Assembly: GCF_010894455.1 (NCBI RefSeq)
Contig: NZ_JAAIXY010000026.1
Span: 1 to 64,000, forward strand
Origin: Myxococcus eversor
GTDB taxonomy: Bacteria; Myxococcota; Myxococcia; Myxococcales; Myxococcaceae
Length of the DNA stretch: 64,000 bases
Direction of reading: 5' to 3'
The notes below the pieces were generated by a model. That model had not been told where the DNA came from. It did no database searches and was given only the letters and a program-made list of their open reading frames with translations. Numbering within the stretch: position 1 is the stretch's first letter; each line of letters starts with the position of its first letter. Below are positions 1 through 8,038 of the stretch, in pieces. Made by a program: the position numbers and the translations under genes.

Positions 1-125
1 TCTCGGGTCGGGCGTGGCCACGTCCCTGTATTTCTAATCCGTCCTCGGTCCACGTCGAGCGGGGTGAGGCCCACCGTTCGCAGCCCAACTGGCCCCTCAG
101 GCGTGCACCACCCCGTGAACGCTTA

Positions 126-425
126 CGTGGCGCCTACTGGCTGACCTTCCTGGGAGAGCCCTTGCTCACACAACTCGGAGGGCTTGAGGCCCTCCAGCAG
201 CGGCTCGAAATGCCAGAGCTGTCCTTCCAGGTGATGGAATCTGAGCGCGTGCTGCTGACCTTGGGCGAGTGGCCTGATGCCATCGATACGGAGACCCAGT
301 CCGTCCCGGTCCAGTACCGGGAGCTGGCGCGAGTTCTCGAACTCTTCCTCTGCGAAGAGGAATCCAGTTGGCCCCCGTTCGATACGGCGATGTGGCACCG
401 CTGGCTTCGCAGGCTGTGCCCGTGA
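126..425 (+). pseudogene. 3' remnant of a DUF3396 (type VI immunity family) gene
   Basis: The frame reads GAYWLTFLGEP, then a segment with GEWPDAIDT and YRELARVLELFL and ends WHRWLRRL before TGA. I recognise this as the C-terminal third of the DUF3396 / type VI immunity proteins common in Myxococcus. The frame stays open to the left window edge, but the residues before about position 126 do not look like the family, so the gene seems cut by recombination rather than only by the window. Family knowledge: such proteins are putative immunity factors against type VI effectors. No partner effector is visible. It could still be the end of a divergent intact gene. Confidence 0.5.
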
Positions 426-830
426 CTCCAGCAGGGATGGCCGCGCGAACTTCGACCTGCTGCGTCGTCGAGTGCTTCTCGCTGTCTGAACTTTGGTGTT
501 GGCGGTTTACGTTAAGTGCGGGAGAGCCACGAAACTGGGGCAGGCTCAATGGGTCAATATAACACCAAGGGTCCTGTATAACCCGTGTTGCTATTCCTGG
601 GCTTTACGCCTCTTCGATTTGAGCGAGTGAGTCGTGCATGAAGCCTATAATGGCCCATGCCCTACGAGGGTCTAGTCTGCGGGTGCAGTCAACTGCCTCC
701 AGAGCACGCGGAGCAGCAGGCTTGCCTGTCAACGAAGATGCAAGTTGAGTAACCGTGATTTCCGCAGAACATCTTGCCGGATTGGCTATAATAGCGAAAA
801 CCTTAGCGCAAATAGGAGTGTAGGCACCAC
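426..830. other. intergenic region upstream of the island cassette
   Basis: About 400 bp with no convincing gene. It becomes visibly A+T-richer from about position 490, which marks the start of the foreign-looking segment. Two TATAAT hexamers are present (646-651 and 787-792); the second lies 39 bp before the first cassette gene. No inverted-repeat operator or terminator was recognised. Confidence 0.5.
787..792 (+). promoter_or_regulatory. candidate -10 element of the cassette
   Basis: A perfect TATAAT lies 38 bp before the ATG at 831. No good -35 hexamer sits at 16-18 bp spacing (TTGCCG at 774-779 is too close). The AGGAG at 814-818 is a plausible but distant ribosome binding site for that ATG. 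The assignment rests on the -10 match and position only. Confidence 0.3.
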
Positions 831-2762
831 ATGCCCCACCCCAGAAAAAACAACCCAAAGTCGGACACCGTTGCAGAGAGAGCAGCGGTTAAGGCAGGTG
901 GTGCACCTGCCTTGGATAGCATCGACTTTGTAGAAGCGCTCGCAAGAAAGCTGGAAAACAGGAAGTCAGGCAATAAGGCCTTGCTCACCATTCCAATTTG
1001 GGGGTGGACTGGTGATGGGAAGACCTGCTCGTTGCTGACGGCTATCCATTTTTGCGATCCAAATCAGCACCCTCTGGGATTCTTTCCTATTACGGATCGC
1101 GATGAACTTGTGTCGCTTGAAAATTCCGTTGAGGAGTACAAAGGGCTTAGCTTGGCCGCTACTGCTCAGGCTACTACTGAGAAGTTGAGAGCTTTGGGGG
1201 AGTTGTTCATAGACAATAACGAGTGGCCCCCTGGGACTGATGACCCGTCCGCCTATGTGTTGGCTGTGCGAAGTGTCAATTCGACGCTCGGCTATGCGCT
1301 GTTTCCAGATATCAAGGGAGGCAGTTTTCGGGAGTTGGATGAAACCGCCCGCGAAGTCCTACGTAATGCCCATGCCGCCATCTTGCTTGTGAATCCTGGA
1401 TTGTATGTGAGAAATACGACGGATGGGAGGCGGTATAGGAATGAAATACTGGATCGGTTGCAGAAATTTAATGAGTCGCAAACGCCTGTTTGCGTGATGA
1501 TTACGAAGGCGGATCTTAGTCAAGGGCCAAACGAGGCCACCGATACTACGCACCGACAGTTGTCAATGGCGGTTGATCGGCAGCCACATTTCAATGCCTT
1601 GGTGGCTAGGGTGTCGGTTGTTGGGTTAGACAAGAGGCTCGACGACAATAGGCTTCCTCCGGTTGATGAGCGAACGCCAGATGCACTGGTGAAAGCTTGG
1701 TTGTGGATTGCGACTCAGGCACTGTGTAGACCAGTTAATTTGAGTCGCGTCGTTCTTCCGCCTGTGAATATGCGTGCGATTGCTGCACGAGTGCCGATTG
1801 TTTCCCCTAAAGTTGTGCCCGAACTGCGTCAAGTCGGTGACTACAGTGATTCGCCAGGTGAGGTGTTGTGTGCGTGTGGTGATGATTCGCGTAGTGTTTC
1901 TTTTGCGTTTCTTTCGGGTGGTGGGGTGCTTCATGAAACTACGTTGAAGCCTGCAGTCGATGCAGAGCCGGCATTCAAGGAACTGGGGCGACTGGTTGAT
2001 TGGCCATCTGATGGAGTTAAGGAGATTCAGTCGCACTATCTCAGTGGCGAATTCATGATTGGCCCGAGACAGGAGTGCAATTTTGTATGGCAAGGGGGCA
2101 GAGGAGGGCATCTCCCTAAGGTTCCACTGCCATTCGAACTGGCGACATGGGTGCCGGTAAGTCCACAGCGGCTCGTGGGGTTAGACAAGACAGGTCGATT
2201 GCATTCGCTTCGTCAACAGGCGGGGAAGTGGATGCAGGACGACTATATTGAGGGATTTATAGGGCAGACCGGTCTGCTTAGAGTGGCGTTTTCAGACGCA
2301 GGCTCTCATGTGGTGGCTTTTAATGGCAATGCGGTCGAGGGTATCCTACTCGATGGGAATGGGCGGTTCGGTGCACGGGTGGCCACGGGGCTTGTTTGTG
2401 AGTATGACACATATCCTGCGGTGACCAATAGGATGGGGCTTTGTTTGGCTACGACAGAGTCTGCGGAGGCTGTTTTGAGCGGTGTTTCAAGGCAACATCG
2501 GTTGGGAGGTGTTGATGGCGAGATGCTGGTGTCGGTTGCATTGGCACCCATGTCAGCTGTCGCTGCGGTTTTTGGTGTTGATAAGAGGTTGTCGGCAGCT
2601 GTTGTTGTGGGAATGGAGTTGAAAAAGACAGCCGATGAGTACTCGCCTGAGTTGCATTCTGCACCTGATAGCATGTCGTGGACAAGGAGCGGCGATGCGC
2701 TGGTTGCCACCTTTAGTGATGGGACTTGGCGAGTATTTCGGCCTCATGGCTTGACTAGCTAA
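831..2762 (+). CDS. P-loop GTPase with beta-propeller-like C-terminal half (island cassette gene 1)
   Basis: 643 aa, cytosolic (no signal peptide or TM segment). The N-terminal ~330 residues are a TRAFAC-like GTPase: Walker A GWTGDGKT at 58-65, a DxxG switch (DIKGG) at 160-164 after a hydrophobic strand, and the base-specificity motif TKAD at 225-228. From ~350 to the end the protein is a run of short beta-rich units (for example VLCACGDD, FVWQGG, RVAFSDAG, LVATFSDGTWRVF) that resembles a degenerate WD40/beta-propeller. Family knowledge: GTPases of this sort occur in multi-gene bacterial conflict systems. It is followed 11 bp later by a kinase-fold gene with a GGGGGA ribosome site, so the genes are co-transcribed. 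Codon use is A/T-richer than in the rest of the window. Exact family not identified; the propeller is inferred from pattern only. Confidence 0.75.
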   Translation: MPHPRKNNPKSDTVAERAAVKAGGAPALDSIDFVEALARKLENRKSGNKALLTIPIWGWTGDGKTCSLLTAIHFCDPNQHPLGFFPITDRDELVSLENSVEEYKGLSLAATAQATTEKLRALGELFIDNNEWPPGTDDPSAYVLAVRSVNSTLGYALFPDIKGGSFRELDETAREVLRNAHAAILLVNPGLYVRNTTDGRRYRNEILDRLQKFNESQTPVCVMITKADLSQGPNEATDTTHRQLSMAVDRQPHFNALVARVSVVGLDKRLDDNRLPPVDERTPDALVKAWLWIATQALCRPVNLSRVVLPPVNMRAIAARVPIVSPKVVPELRQVGDYSDSPGEVLCACGDDSRSVSFAFLSGGGVLHETTLKPAVDAEPAFKELGRLVDWPSDGVKEIQSHYLSGEFMIGPRQECNFVWQGGRGGHLPKVPLPFELATWVPVSPQRLVGLDKTGRLHSLRQQAGKWMQDDYIEGFIGQTGLLRVAFSDAGSHVVAFNGNAVEGILLDGNGRFGARVATGLVCEYDTYPAVTNRMGLCLATTESAEAVLSGVSRQHRLGGVDGEMLVSVALAPMSAVAAVFGVDKRLSAAVVVGMELKKTADEYSPELHSAPDSMSWTRSGDALVATFSDGTWRVFRPHGLTS

Positions 2763-2773
2763 CTGGGGGATCG

Positions 2774-4102
2774 ATGAATCGCGACCCAAGAAACGACCTT
2801 CTCTTAGAACTTCCAGCCGGAGAGTGGGCTGATGTGAGGGTTCAGAGTCAGCCCACTGGGATGATGGCCTCTCGCGAATGGGCTATTCTTGCTAAGGCAA
2901 GATGGCTTCGCAAGGGAGGGAAGTCTGCGTTTATTAAATTTATAATTCCGGCAGCACGCGGAGCTGGGCCGGACACTGAATGGATCACGGGAAATAGTCG
3001 ACTCAAACAACTTGAGCAGCGGCTTCTTGCACTTCGTGAGTTGGGTGAGCGGATTCCGCTCGTGCCTCTACTTGAGGTTCGGCTTTCGGAGCGAGGCTTG
3101 TTGATCGCGATGGAAGAAATCACCCCACTGCAAGATAAGATCGAGCGAGGGGGGCAGCGCGAGCTGTCTTTGAAGGTCCTTGAATGTCTTGACCCCATGG
3201 CAGAGAGGGGCGCAGACTGGTTTCATTTCGACATCTGCCCTAATAATATTGGAGTGCTCCCGTCTGGGCGATGTGTGCTTATTGATGTTGAGAGCCTCTA
3301 TCTGAGGGAAGATGCCTGTTTTAGTGTGACGGTCCCTGCATGGAAATCGTTCCGGGCACCATCTTTTCTGGCGAATGAGGTGGCTGACGCCCTTGCAGCT
3401 AGAGGCCGCCCAGCTTTGCCAGGATTTGATGTTGCGCTGGCGCAAAAGAAGACCTGCTATGAAGTCGCTCTTGCAGCAGCAGAATGCGTGCTTGGTCCGT
3501 TGAGGTTGGCTGAGCGGCATCTCAGTGAAAGTGGCCTAGCTCAATGGGTGGCTGATTCTGATGATTCCGACCCAGTCGTCTTGTTCTGGCGACAACAGCT
3601 GCATGGCCTGGTGACTGGTGCGCAGACCCCCTCTATTCAGGCTCTTGCTCAGGAAATGCGTCAGGTGCTGTCGTCGAATCGACAAGTTGTCCCGTCGCCG
3701 CGTAGTCGGCAGCAGGTAAATTTTCCAAACAATCGACTTGAGGTGCTGCCGCCGACGCAAGAGGTCGTTTCCGCTGTGCTGCCTCAGTCGCAAATGGATG
3801 GGTGGGAGGCTGAGTGGAAGCTCATTCAGCCCAGAGCTCGTGCTCTTAGAGCGGGAAGATTAGGCTATGCCGAGGTTGCGGATTATAAGTTAATGCTTGA
3901 ACAATTGTCGGTTCGATACCCGGACCGAAGGGAGGTCTGGGATGAGTTGCTTCTGCTTTCGATTTCGTATTTGAAAGATCCTGCTGTGGCGGAATGGTTC
4001 GTCAAGTCTGCTCTTGAGAGAATCCCTGGTGACTTGGAGTTGGAGCGGCAGAAGACTATTATCCAAAACTGGGCGGCGGAGCGACGCAATGTCAATACAT
4101 AG
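2774..4102 (+). CDS. protein-kinase-fold protein with helical C-terminal tail (island cassette gene 2)
   Basis: 442 aa, no signal peptide. The first ~200 residues show a minimal kinase core: Lys in AFIKFI (K55), the catalytic loop HFDICPNN (H151, D153, N158) and a DFG-equivalent LIDVES with D171 intact, so it could bind Mg-ATP and transfer phosphate. The spacing is short, closer to small bacterial/aminoglycoside-kinase-like enzymes than to Pkn Ser/Thr kinases. A low-complexity linker (~300-345) leads to a helical, TPR-like tail (~350-440). Start at ATG 2774 with GGGGGA at 2765-2770. It sits between the GTPase and the third gene, whose start lies inside its last codons. Substrate unknown; phosphorylation of the GTPase or of gene 3 is only a guess. 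Confidence 0.7.
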   Translation: MNRDPRNDLLLELPAGEWADVRVQSQPTGMMASREWAILAKARWLRKGGKSAFIKFIIPAARGAGPDTEWITGNSRLKQLEQRLLALRELGERIPLVPLLEVRLSERGLLIAMEEITPLQDKIERGGQRELSLKVLECLDPMAERGADWFHFDICPNNIGVLPSGRCVLIDVESLYLREDACFSVTVPAWKSFRAPSFLANEVADALAARGRPALPGFDVALAQKKTCYEVALAAAECVLGPLRLAERHLSESGLAQWVADSDDSDPVVLFWRQQLHGLVTGAQTPSIQALAQEMRQVLSSNRQVVPSPRSRQQVNFPNNRLEVLPPTQEVVSAVLPQSQMDGWEAEWKLIQPRARALRAGRLGYAEVADYKLMLEQLSVRYPDRREVWDELLLLSISYLKDPAVAEWFVKSALERIPGDLELERQKTIIQNWAAERRNVNT

Positions 4103-4979
4103 TGGCGGGACGGCCAAGATTGCCTCGCTTCAGATTTGGGGGAAGGGATATCGCGTTACCGCGGATTCAGAGGAGTTTCAAAGATACATCCCGCATCAAC
4201 TCCCTCAAGCTCCATCGCTGGAGGCAGCGGCGAGTGGTCTGTCGTGGGGGAGGGTTCTGGAGTTGCTGTATCCGCTGACAGAACGAGAATTGGCTGGACA
4301 GAGATGTCTTTTGGTGGATCCTACAGGGCTCATAGCTTTCTCGTTCTCGCATTCCGAGGATAAGCATCGGCGGCCCAGTCTCGTTGTCACGGCTGCATTT
4401 GTTGCCATAAACTGGGAGGAGGATGACGGCCTGGGTGATATTGCGGCGAAGGCGGTTGCTCTTGCTCAGCGACTATCACTTGCGTATGCGGGCGTTTTTA
4501 AGGGGAATCCTGAAAATGTTAGCGTCCAATTGCGGCAGGGAGCGTTTTTGCCTTCCAGGTTTTTTGAGTTGATGGAGGAAGAAGCGGATCGAAGTGTTGA
4601 CTGGCACAGTGTGTTTTCGGCTGTAAAACAGTGGCGTGGAGTTGTTGGGGTTGCGACGACGAAGTTGCTCCCCCTTGGGGCGAACATTGTGTTGGGTACA
4701 CGCTTTGAGGCCGAGCGTGCGTTGCAGCAGTTTGCTGTTGATGGTTATTTTGATGTTCGGGAGAAGGAAATTCATCCGCTCTCCTCGGGTATTACGAAAT
4801 GGAAGTCCCCCTCCTCGCGCGAGCCTGTGTCCTTACAGCAGTTGTCGCCGACTGTGACGTCGGTCTCTGATTTGCGCCCTGTGGTTGAGGCTCTTCAGAG
4901 TATTAATCGTAGCTTAGATAGGCTGGTTGATGTGGCGACTCAGATTGTTGATGTTTTTCGCGACAAGAGGAAAAAGTAG
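4089..4979 (+). CDS. unrecognised protein, third gene of the GTPase/kinase cassette
   Basis: 296 aa from the ATG at 4089, chosen because GGAG at 4078-4081 is well spaced and because it overlaps the kinase gene by 14 bp, a translational-coupling arrangement; a longer frame from 4014 has no support. No family recognised. No signal peptide or obvious transmembrane segment. The body is mixed alpha/beta with aromatic and acidic patches (INWEEDDG, ELMEEEADR). The last ~35 residues form an amphipathic helix rich in Leu, Val and Ile and end in a basic cluster (FRDKRKK), compatible with oligomerisation or membrane contact. Coupling to a GTPase and kinase suggests it is the effector or target of the system; this is inference only. 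Confidence 0.65.
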   Translation: MSIHSGGTAKIASLQIWGKGYRVTADSEEFQRYIPHQLPQAPSLEAAASGLSWGRVLELLYPLTERELAGQRCLLVDPTGLIAFSFSHSEDKHRRPSLVVTAAFVAINWEEDDGLGDIAAKAVALAQRLSLAYAGVFKGNPENVSVQLRQGAFLPSRFFELMEEEADRSVDWHSVFSAVKQWRGVVGVATTKLLPLGANIVLGTRFEAERALQQFAVDGYFDVREKEIHPLSSGITKWKSPSSREPVSLQQLSPTVTSVSDLRPVVEALQSINRSLDRLVDVATQIVDVFRDKRKK

Positions 4980-5341
4980 AGTGTGCGTTTTAGGGTTGCG
5001 TGGGTTGGTTCGGAGGTTTGGGCTGCCAAGCGTGGGTGTGGGATGTGTTGATTGCAGTTGAGGCGTGTTGAAATGGCGGTAGGTGTCTCAAGTTTGAGTG
5101 GTTCTCATGTCGATTTCGATGATGGGGCTCAGCTCTCTTGCGAGGCGCTGACTGTTTCCACGCCTGGATTAGTCTGCGAAGGAACTGGCGCGGTGCCCAA
5201 TGCTCCGCCGTGTCAGATCCGCTGGAACCGACCGACGGCCGACGCTCTGAACTGGGGGGGGCCTGCCGGTTTACGCCGATAGGCGTAACCGACCGACGGC
5301 GGGCGTCCTGAACCGGGGTGGATGCGCCGGTTCATTCCATC
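4980..5341. other. non-coding segment between cassette and IS66 remnant
   Basis: No supportable gene; a 76-codon frame from a TTG at 5052 has no ribosome site and no recognisable content. The first ~200 bp are T/G-rich like the cassette. From about 5210 the sequence returns to high G+C and contains two copies of a ~47 bp unit, probably the outer part of the adjacent IS66-type element. Confidence 0.5.
5226..5333. repeat. two imperfect ~47 bp direct repeats upstream of the IS66 remnant
   Basis: Copies at 5226-5272 and 5287-5333. Both start AACCGACCGACGGC, continue through a TGAAC core and end in a CCGGTT motif. They lie just before the IS66-type tnpA start at 5342, so they probably belong to the end of that element or to its tnpA promoter region. 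Confidence 0.6.
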
Positions 5342-5629
5342 ATGCGGCGACCCAATCCGGATGAGTGGACGCAGTTGGTGAAGGAGCTCGAGGCGAGCGA
5401 GCTGACGTAAAAGGAATTCGCGGACAGGCACCAGGTCTCGCCCGAGGCCTTTCAGTGCTGGCTGTACAAGAAGTCGAGGGCCACGCCGGTTCGACGGTCC
5501 GAGACGGCGGGCAGCCCTCGGGCGGCGTTCCTTCTTGGACTCCCTCCGAAATGCACTCTCACGGCGCGGGAATTGAAGCGCAGCGGCCGACCCATCTCAC
5601 GCGACATCTCCCTTGATGCTCACCGGTCG
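5342..5629 (+). pseudogene. decayed IS66-type transposase accessory gene (tnpA-like)
   Basis: From ATG 5342 the frame reads MRRPNPDEWTQLVKELEASELT, then TAA at 5408-5410, then [21 protein letters not shown]. The helix-turn-helix pattern (EWxxLVxExExSxLT-KEFAxxHxVSxxxFxxWLY) is that of the small IS66 TnpA proteins frequent in myxobacteria. An in-frame stop interrupts the helix-turn-helix, and the later part does not look like the family, so it is non-functional. The same frame runs on without a stop into the yebC fragment. The larger IS66 genes (tnpB, tnpC) are absent. Confidence 0.65.
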
Positions 5630-5872
5630 ATGGGCGAGGGCACCGGCGAGAAGGGTGAGAAGCAGCTCATCATCCGCTGTGACTTCTCCGACTTCGGCAA
5701 GCTGCAGGCGGCGATTGAAGCCAAGGGCCTGACGCCCATCTCCGCCGACTCCGAGTACATCGCGGAGAACCTCATCGAGCTGCCCGAGGAGAAGGCCAAC
5801 GAGGTCCTCGAGCTGGTGGACTCGCTGGAGCAGGACGAAGACGTGCAGCGCGTCTTCCACAACCTGGGCTGA
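5630..5872 (+). pseudogene. yebC: 3' end of a YebC/PmpR-family gene, truncated by the island
   Basis: The translation ([20 protein letters not shown], then [32 protein letters not shown] and [12 protein letters not shown]) is the C-terminal ~75 residues of YebC/TACO1 proteins, which are normally ~240-250 aa. The N-terminal two domains are missing. Upstream the frame is fused to IS66-remnant sequence and no ribosome site precedes the ATG at 5630. Family knowledge: YebC proteins are DNA- or ribosome-associated regulators. The fragment is unlikely to work alone. The breakpoint lies somewhere between about 5610 and 5660. Confidence 0.75.
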
Positions 5873-5945
5873 GTGGGTTCGGGGCCCGGGACGGTGTGGG
5901 CGCTCCTCGTGAGCGTCCCCGTTGCCGGGCCTTGGCTGTCCCCGC

Positions 5946-6434
5946 TCACTTCACGTCGTAGACCTTGCGCAGCGGGGCTCCGTCGCGGTGCAGGTCCACC
6001 TCCAGCCGGCGGGCGGTCTTCAAGAGAGCGTAGGTCTCCAGCGCCTTCTCCGGCGTGTCGAGCGAGATGCCGTTGACGCGCTGGATGACGTCGCCGTTCT
6101 GGAAGCCCAGCTTGTCGTAGAGCGAGCCCTCCCGGATGGAGAAGAGCTTGAAGCCCTGGGACTTGCCATCCTTGAAGGCGGGGACGATGCGCGCCTGCAT
6201 CGCCGCCTCCGAGTGATTCGCGTGCTTCGCGTGCAAGGAGTCGACGAGCGGATCCTTGCTGGTGATTTCGTAGGCGTTCTCACCCACGCTGCGGATGTCG
6301 ACGCTGGAGTGGAAGTCGTTGAACGGGCGCCTGGTGAAGTGATGGAACGCGAACGCGGCGGCCACCGCCCCCGCCATGACGAGCAAGCCAGCCACGAACC
6401 AGACGGACTTCGGAAAGATGTCGAGCTTCATCAT
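5946..6434 (-). CDS. membrane-anchored PDZ protein, GspC-like
   Basis: 162 aa from the ATG at 6434, preceded by GGAGG on the minus strand; a longer frame to 6512 lacks a ribosome site. One N-terminal transmembrane helix (~11-32) is followed by a short periplasmic region and a PDZ-type domain (~80-162) with GFKLFSIREGSLYDKLGFQ and GDVIQRVNGISL. This resembles the C-terminal half of type II secretion GspC, which links the inner-membrane platform to the secretin. No other gsp genes are nearby, so it may be an orphan PDZ adaptor rather than GspC itself. Confidence 0.7.
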   Translation of the reverse strand: MMKLDIFPKSVWFVAGLLVMAGAVAAAFAFHHFTRRPFNDFHSSVDIRSVGENAYEITSKDPLVDSLHAKHANHSEAAMQARIVPAFKDGKSQGFKLFSIREGSLYDKLGFQNGDVIQRVNGISLDTPEKALETYALLKTARRLEVDLHRDGAPLRKVYDVK

Positions 6435-6650
6435 GTCCTGCCTCCTCCCCCTCAGGGGTGAACGGGACAAGAGCAAGCTCGATGCCAGGGCCGTGCGCGT
6501 GTCTGGCTTCACTCGGAGACGGCGTCGCGCCTGGGAGGGCCAGCGCCGTCATGCGGGCTCGAGAAGGCCACTCCTGTCACTCGGCGCGGATTCACGGGTG
6601 ACAGGGTGTCGTGACAGGTTGTCACGCCGCGCGATGGGGACAGCGAACCG

Positions 6651-7823
6651 TCAGGGGGTGTACGCGAACGCGCCGAAGCCTTGGATGCGCGCGGCCATCG
6701 AAATCTGGCGGTCCGTGAGGGTCGTGTTGCACGTCACCGTGGGGGTCTGGTGACACTGGACGATTTCCCCCAGCACTCCCGTGTATTCGACGACGTAGTC
6801 ATCGGGGTTCGTGGAGTAGCCTGTGGGCGGGCAGTCCTCGGGACCGTGGCAGATGCAGGTGTCGGGGATGGGCCCCTTCCCGCCAATCCGGCACGCCTGG
6901 CCGTTGATGCGGTTGATGAGGTTGACCAGGTTCTGCCGCGTCACGTGCATCCGGAAGAAGCGCAGGTCGGAGAACAGGGAGTTCGTCGTCAGCGCGCCCG
7001 TGTAGCGCACCGTCGACAGGTCCGTGTTGCAGAGTCCATTCCCCGTGAACCAGGCGCCCGCTGGATAGTCATAGCCGATGTTCCCCCAGCTCGAGGGGCA
7101 CGGCGGCACGGCGTTGTTCGCATACACGCCCCCCAGCACTCCGATGGGCCTCAGCGTGGGGTGGGACGTGTCTCGCAAGTAGGCGAACATGCTCAGCTGC
7201 GCGGCGCCGGAGTTGAAGACATCCGTCGGGCCGGACGGGTTGCTGATGGCATTCCAGGGTGCACTGGCGTGGGCCTGGTTCCAGCCTGTCACCACGGGCA
7301 CCGCCATGGTGCCCTGGAGGACCAGCTCCGTGGGCACTCGCACCGGGAGTTCACCCACCCACTTCAGCCGATTGAACGCACGGGGTCTGTTCGGCGGGCT
7401 CCAGGCGTAGCCATACATGTCATTGAAGCCGCCGCCTTCGACGAAAGTCCGGGGCGAAGTCCACGTGTTGAGCACCATACCCGCGTCGTGGCAGCTGACC
7501 TGCGCCGCCGCCGTCCCCAACGAACTCTCCGGCTGCTGCCCCCGCTGCCACGAGGAATAGGGAGCCGGGACGTTCAGCCCCGTGAAGGCCCCCACGTCGT
7601 ACGAGACGGGGTCCGATGCGTTGATGCCCTGCCACCGCATCAGCATGGACCACGCGTCCTGCCGGACGCCGTTGTTCGGGTCCAGGTACTGGCCCCCCGT
7701 GGTGAACAGCGGCGCGACGTTGGTGTGACACGTCGCCGGCGTCAGCGGATGGAACTCTTCCGCAAGCGCGGGGGTGGAGACAAGGACCGCGAGCGCGGCG
7801 CGGGCGAACCAAGGCAACTGCAT
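6651..7823 (-). CDS. secreted protein of unknown function
   Basis: 390 aa. Start at ATG 7823 with AGGAG upstream; the longer frame to 8183 is a shadow extension. The N-terminus is a clear signal peptide (hydrophobic core ending STPALA, cleavage before EEF). The mature part has several Cys residues (ATCHTN, VSCHDAG, DTCICHGPEDC) but no CxxCH haem site, plus Trp/Gly/Pro-rich stretches. No catalytic family recognised. It lies downstream of the GH3 gene on the same strand, 215 bp away, but probably has its own promoter. Secreted or periplasmic; function unknown. Confidence 0.7.
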   Translation of the reverse strand: MQLPWFARAALAVLVSTPALAEEFHPLTPATCHTNVAPLFTTGGQYLDPNNGVRQDAWSMLMRWQGINASDPVSYDVGAFTGLNVPAPYSSWQRGQQPESSLGTAAAQVSCHDAGMVLNTWTSPRTFVEGGGFNDMYGYAWSPPNRPRAFNRLKWVGELPVRVPTELVLQGTMAVPVVTGWNQAHASAPWNAISNPSGPTDVFNSGAAQLSMFAYLRDTSHPTLRPIGVLGGVYANNAVPPCPSSWGNIGYDYPAGAWFTGNGLCNTDLSTVRYTGALTTNSLFSDLRFFRMHVTRQNLVNLINRINGQACRIGGKGPIPDTCICHGPEDCPPTGYSTNPDDYVVEYTGVLGEIVQCHQTPTVTCNTTLTDRQISMAARIQGFGAFAYTP

Positions 7824-8038
7824 GACCGGGTGCTCCTGACGTGAATCGGCGGAATGCCAGGCACAGCATGCTCCCCGTGCCTGACAGGCCATGGCGTCCG
7901 ACAAGACGCCACGGCATCGCGCCGTCAGGGATTGCCCAGCCGTGTTGTGAATGCCGGGGCCCATGTTGGCCCCGAGACTCGAAGGGAAGACGGCCGCGAG
8001 GTCAGCCGCCGTCTTCCCCTCTGCCCGGTGCGGGCGAA

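Noticed and set aside
5052-5282. 76-codon frame starting at TTG 5052
   Set aside because: No ribosome site, no recognisable content and it runs into the repeat unit of the IS66 remnant.
6795-6920. CxxCH-like Cys/His cluster in the secreted unknown suggesting a cytochrome
   Set aside because: The order is C-x-C-H (TCICH), not CxxCH, so haem attachment is not supported.
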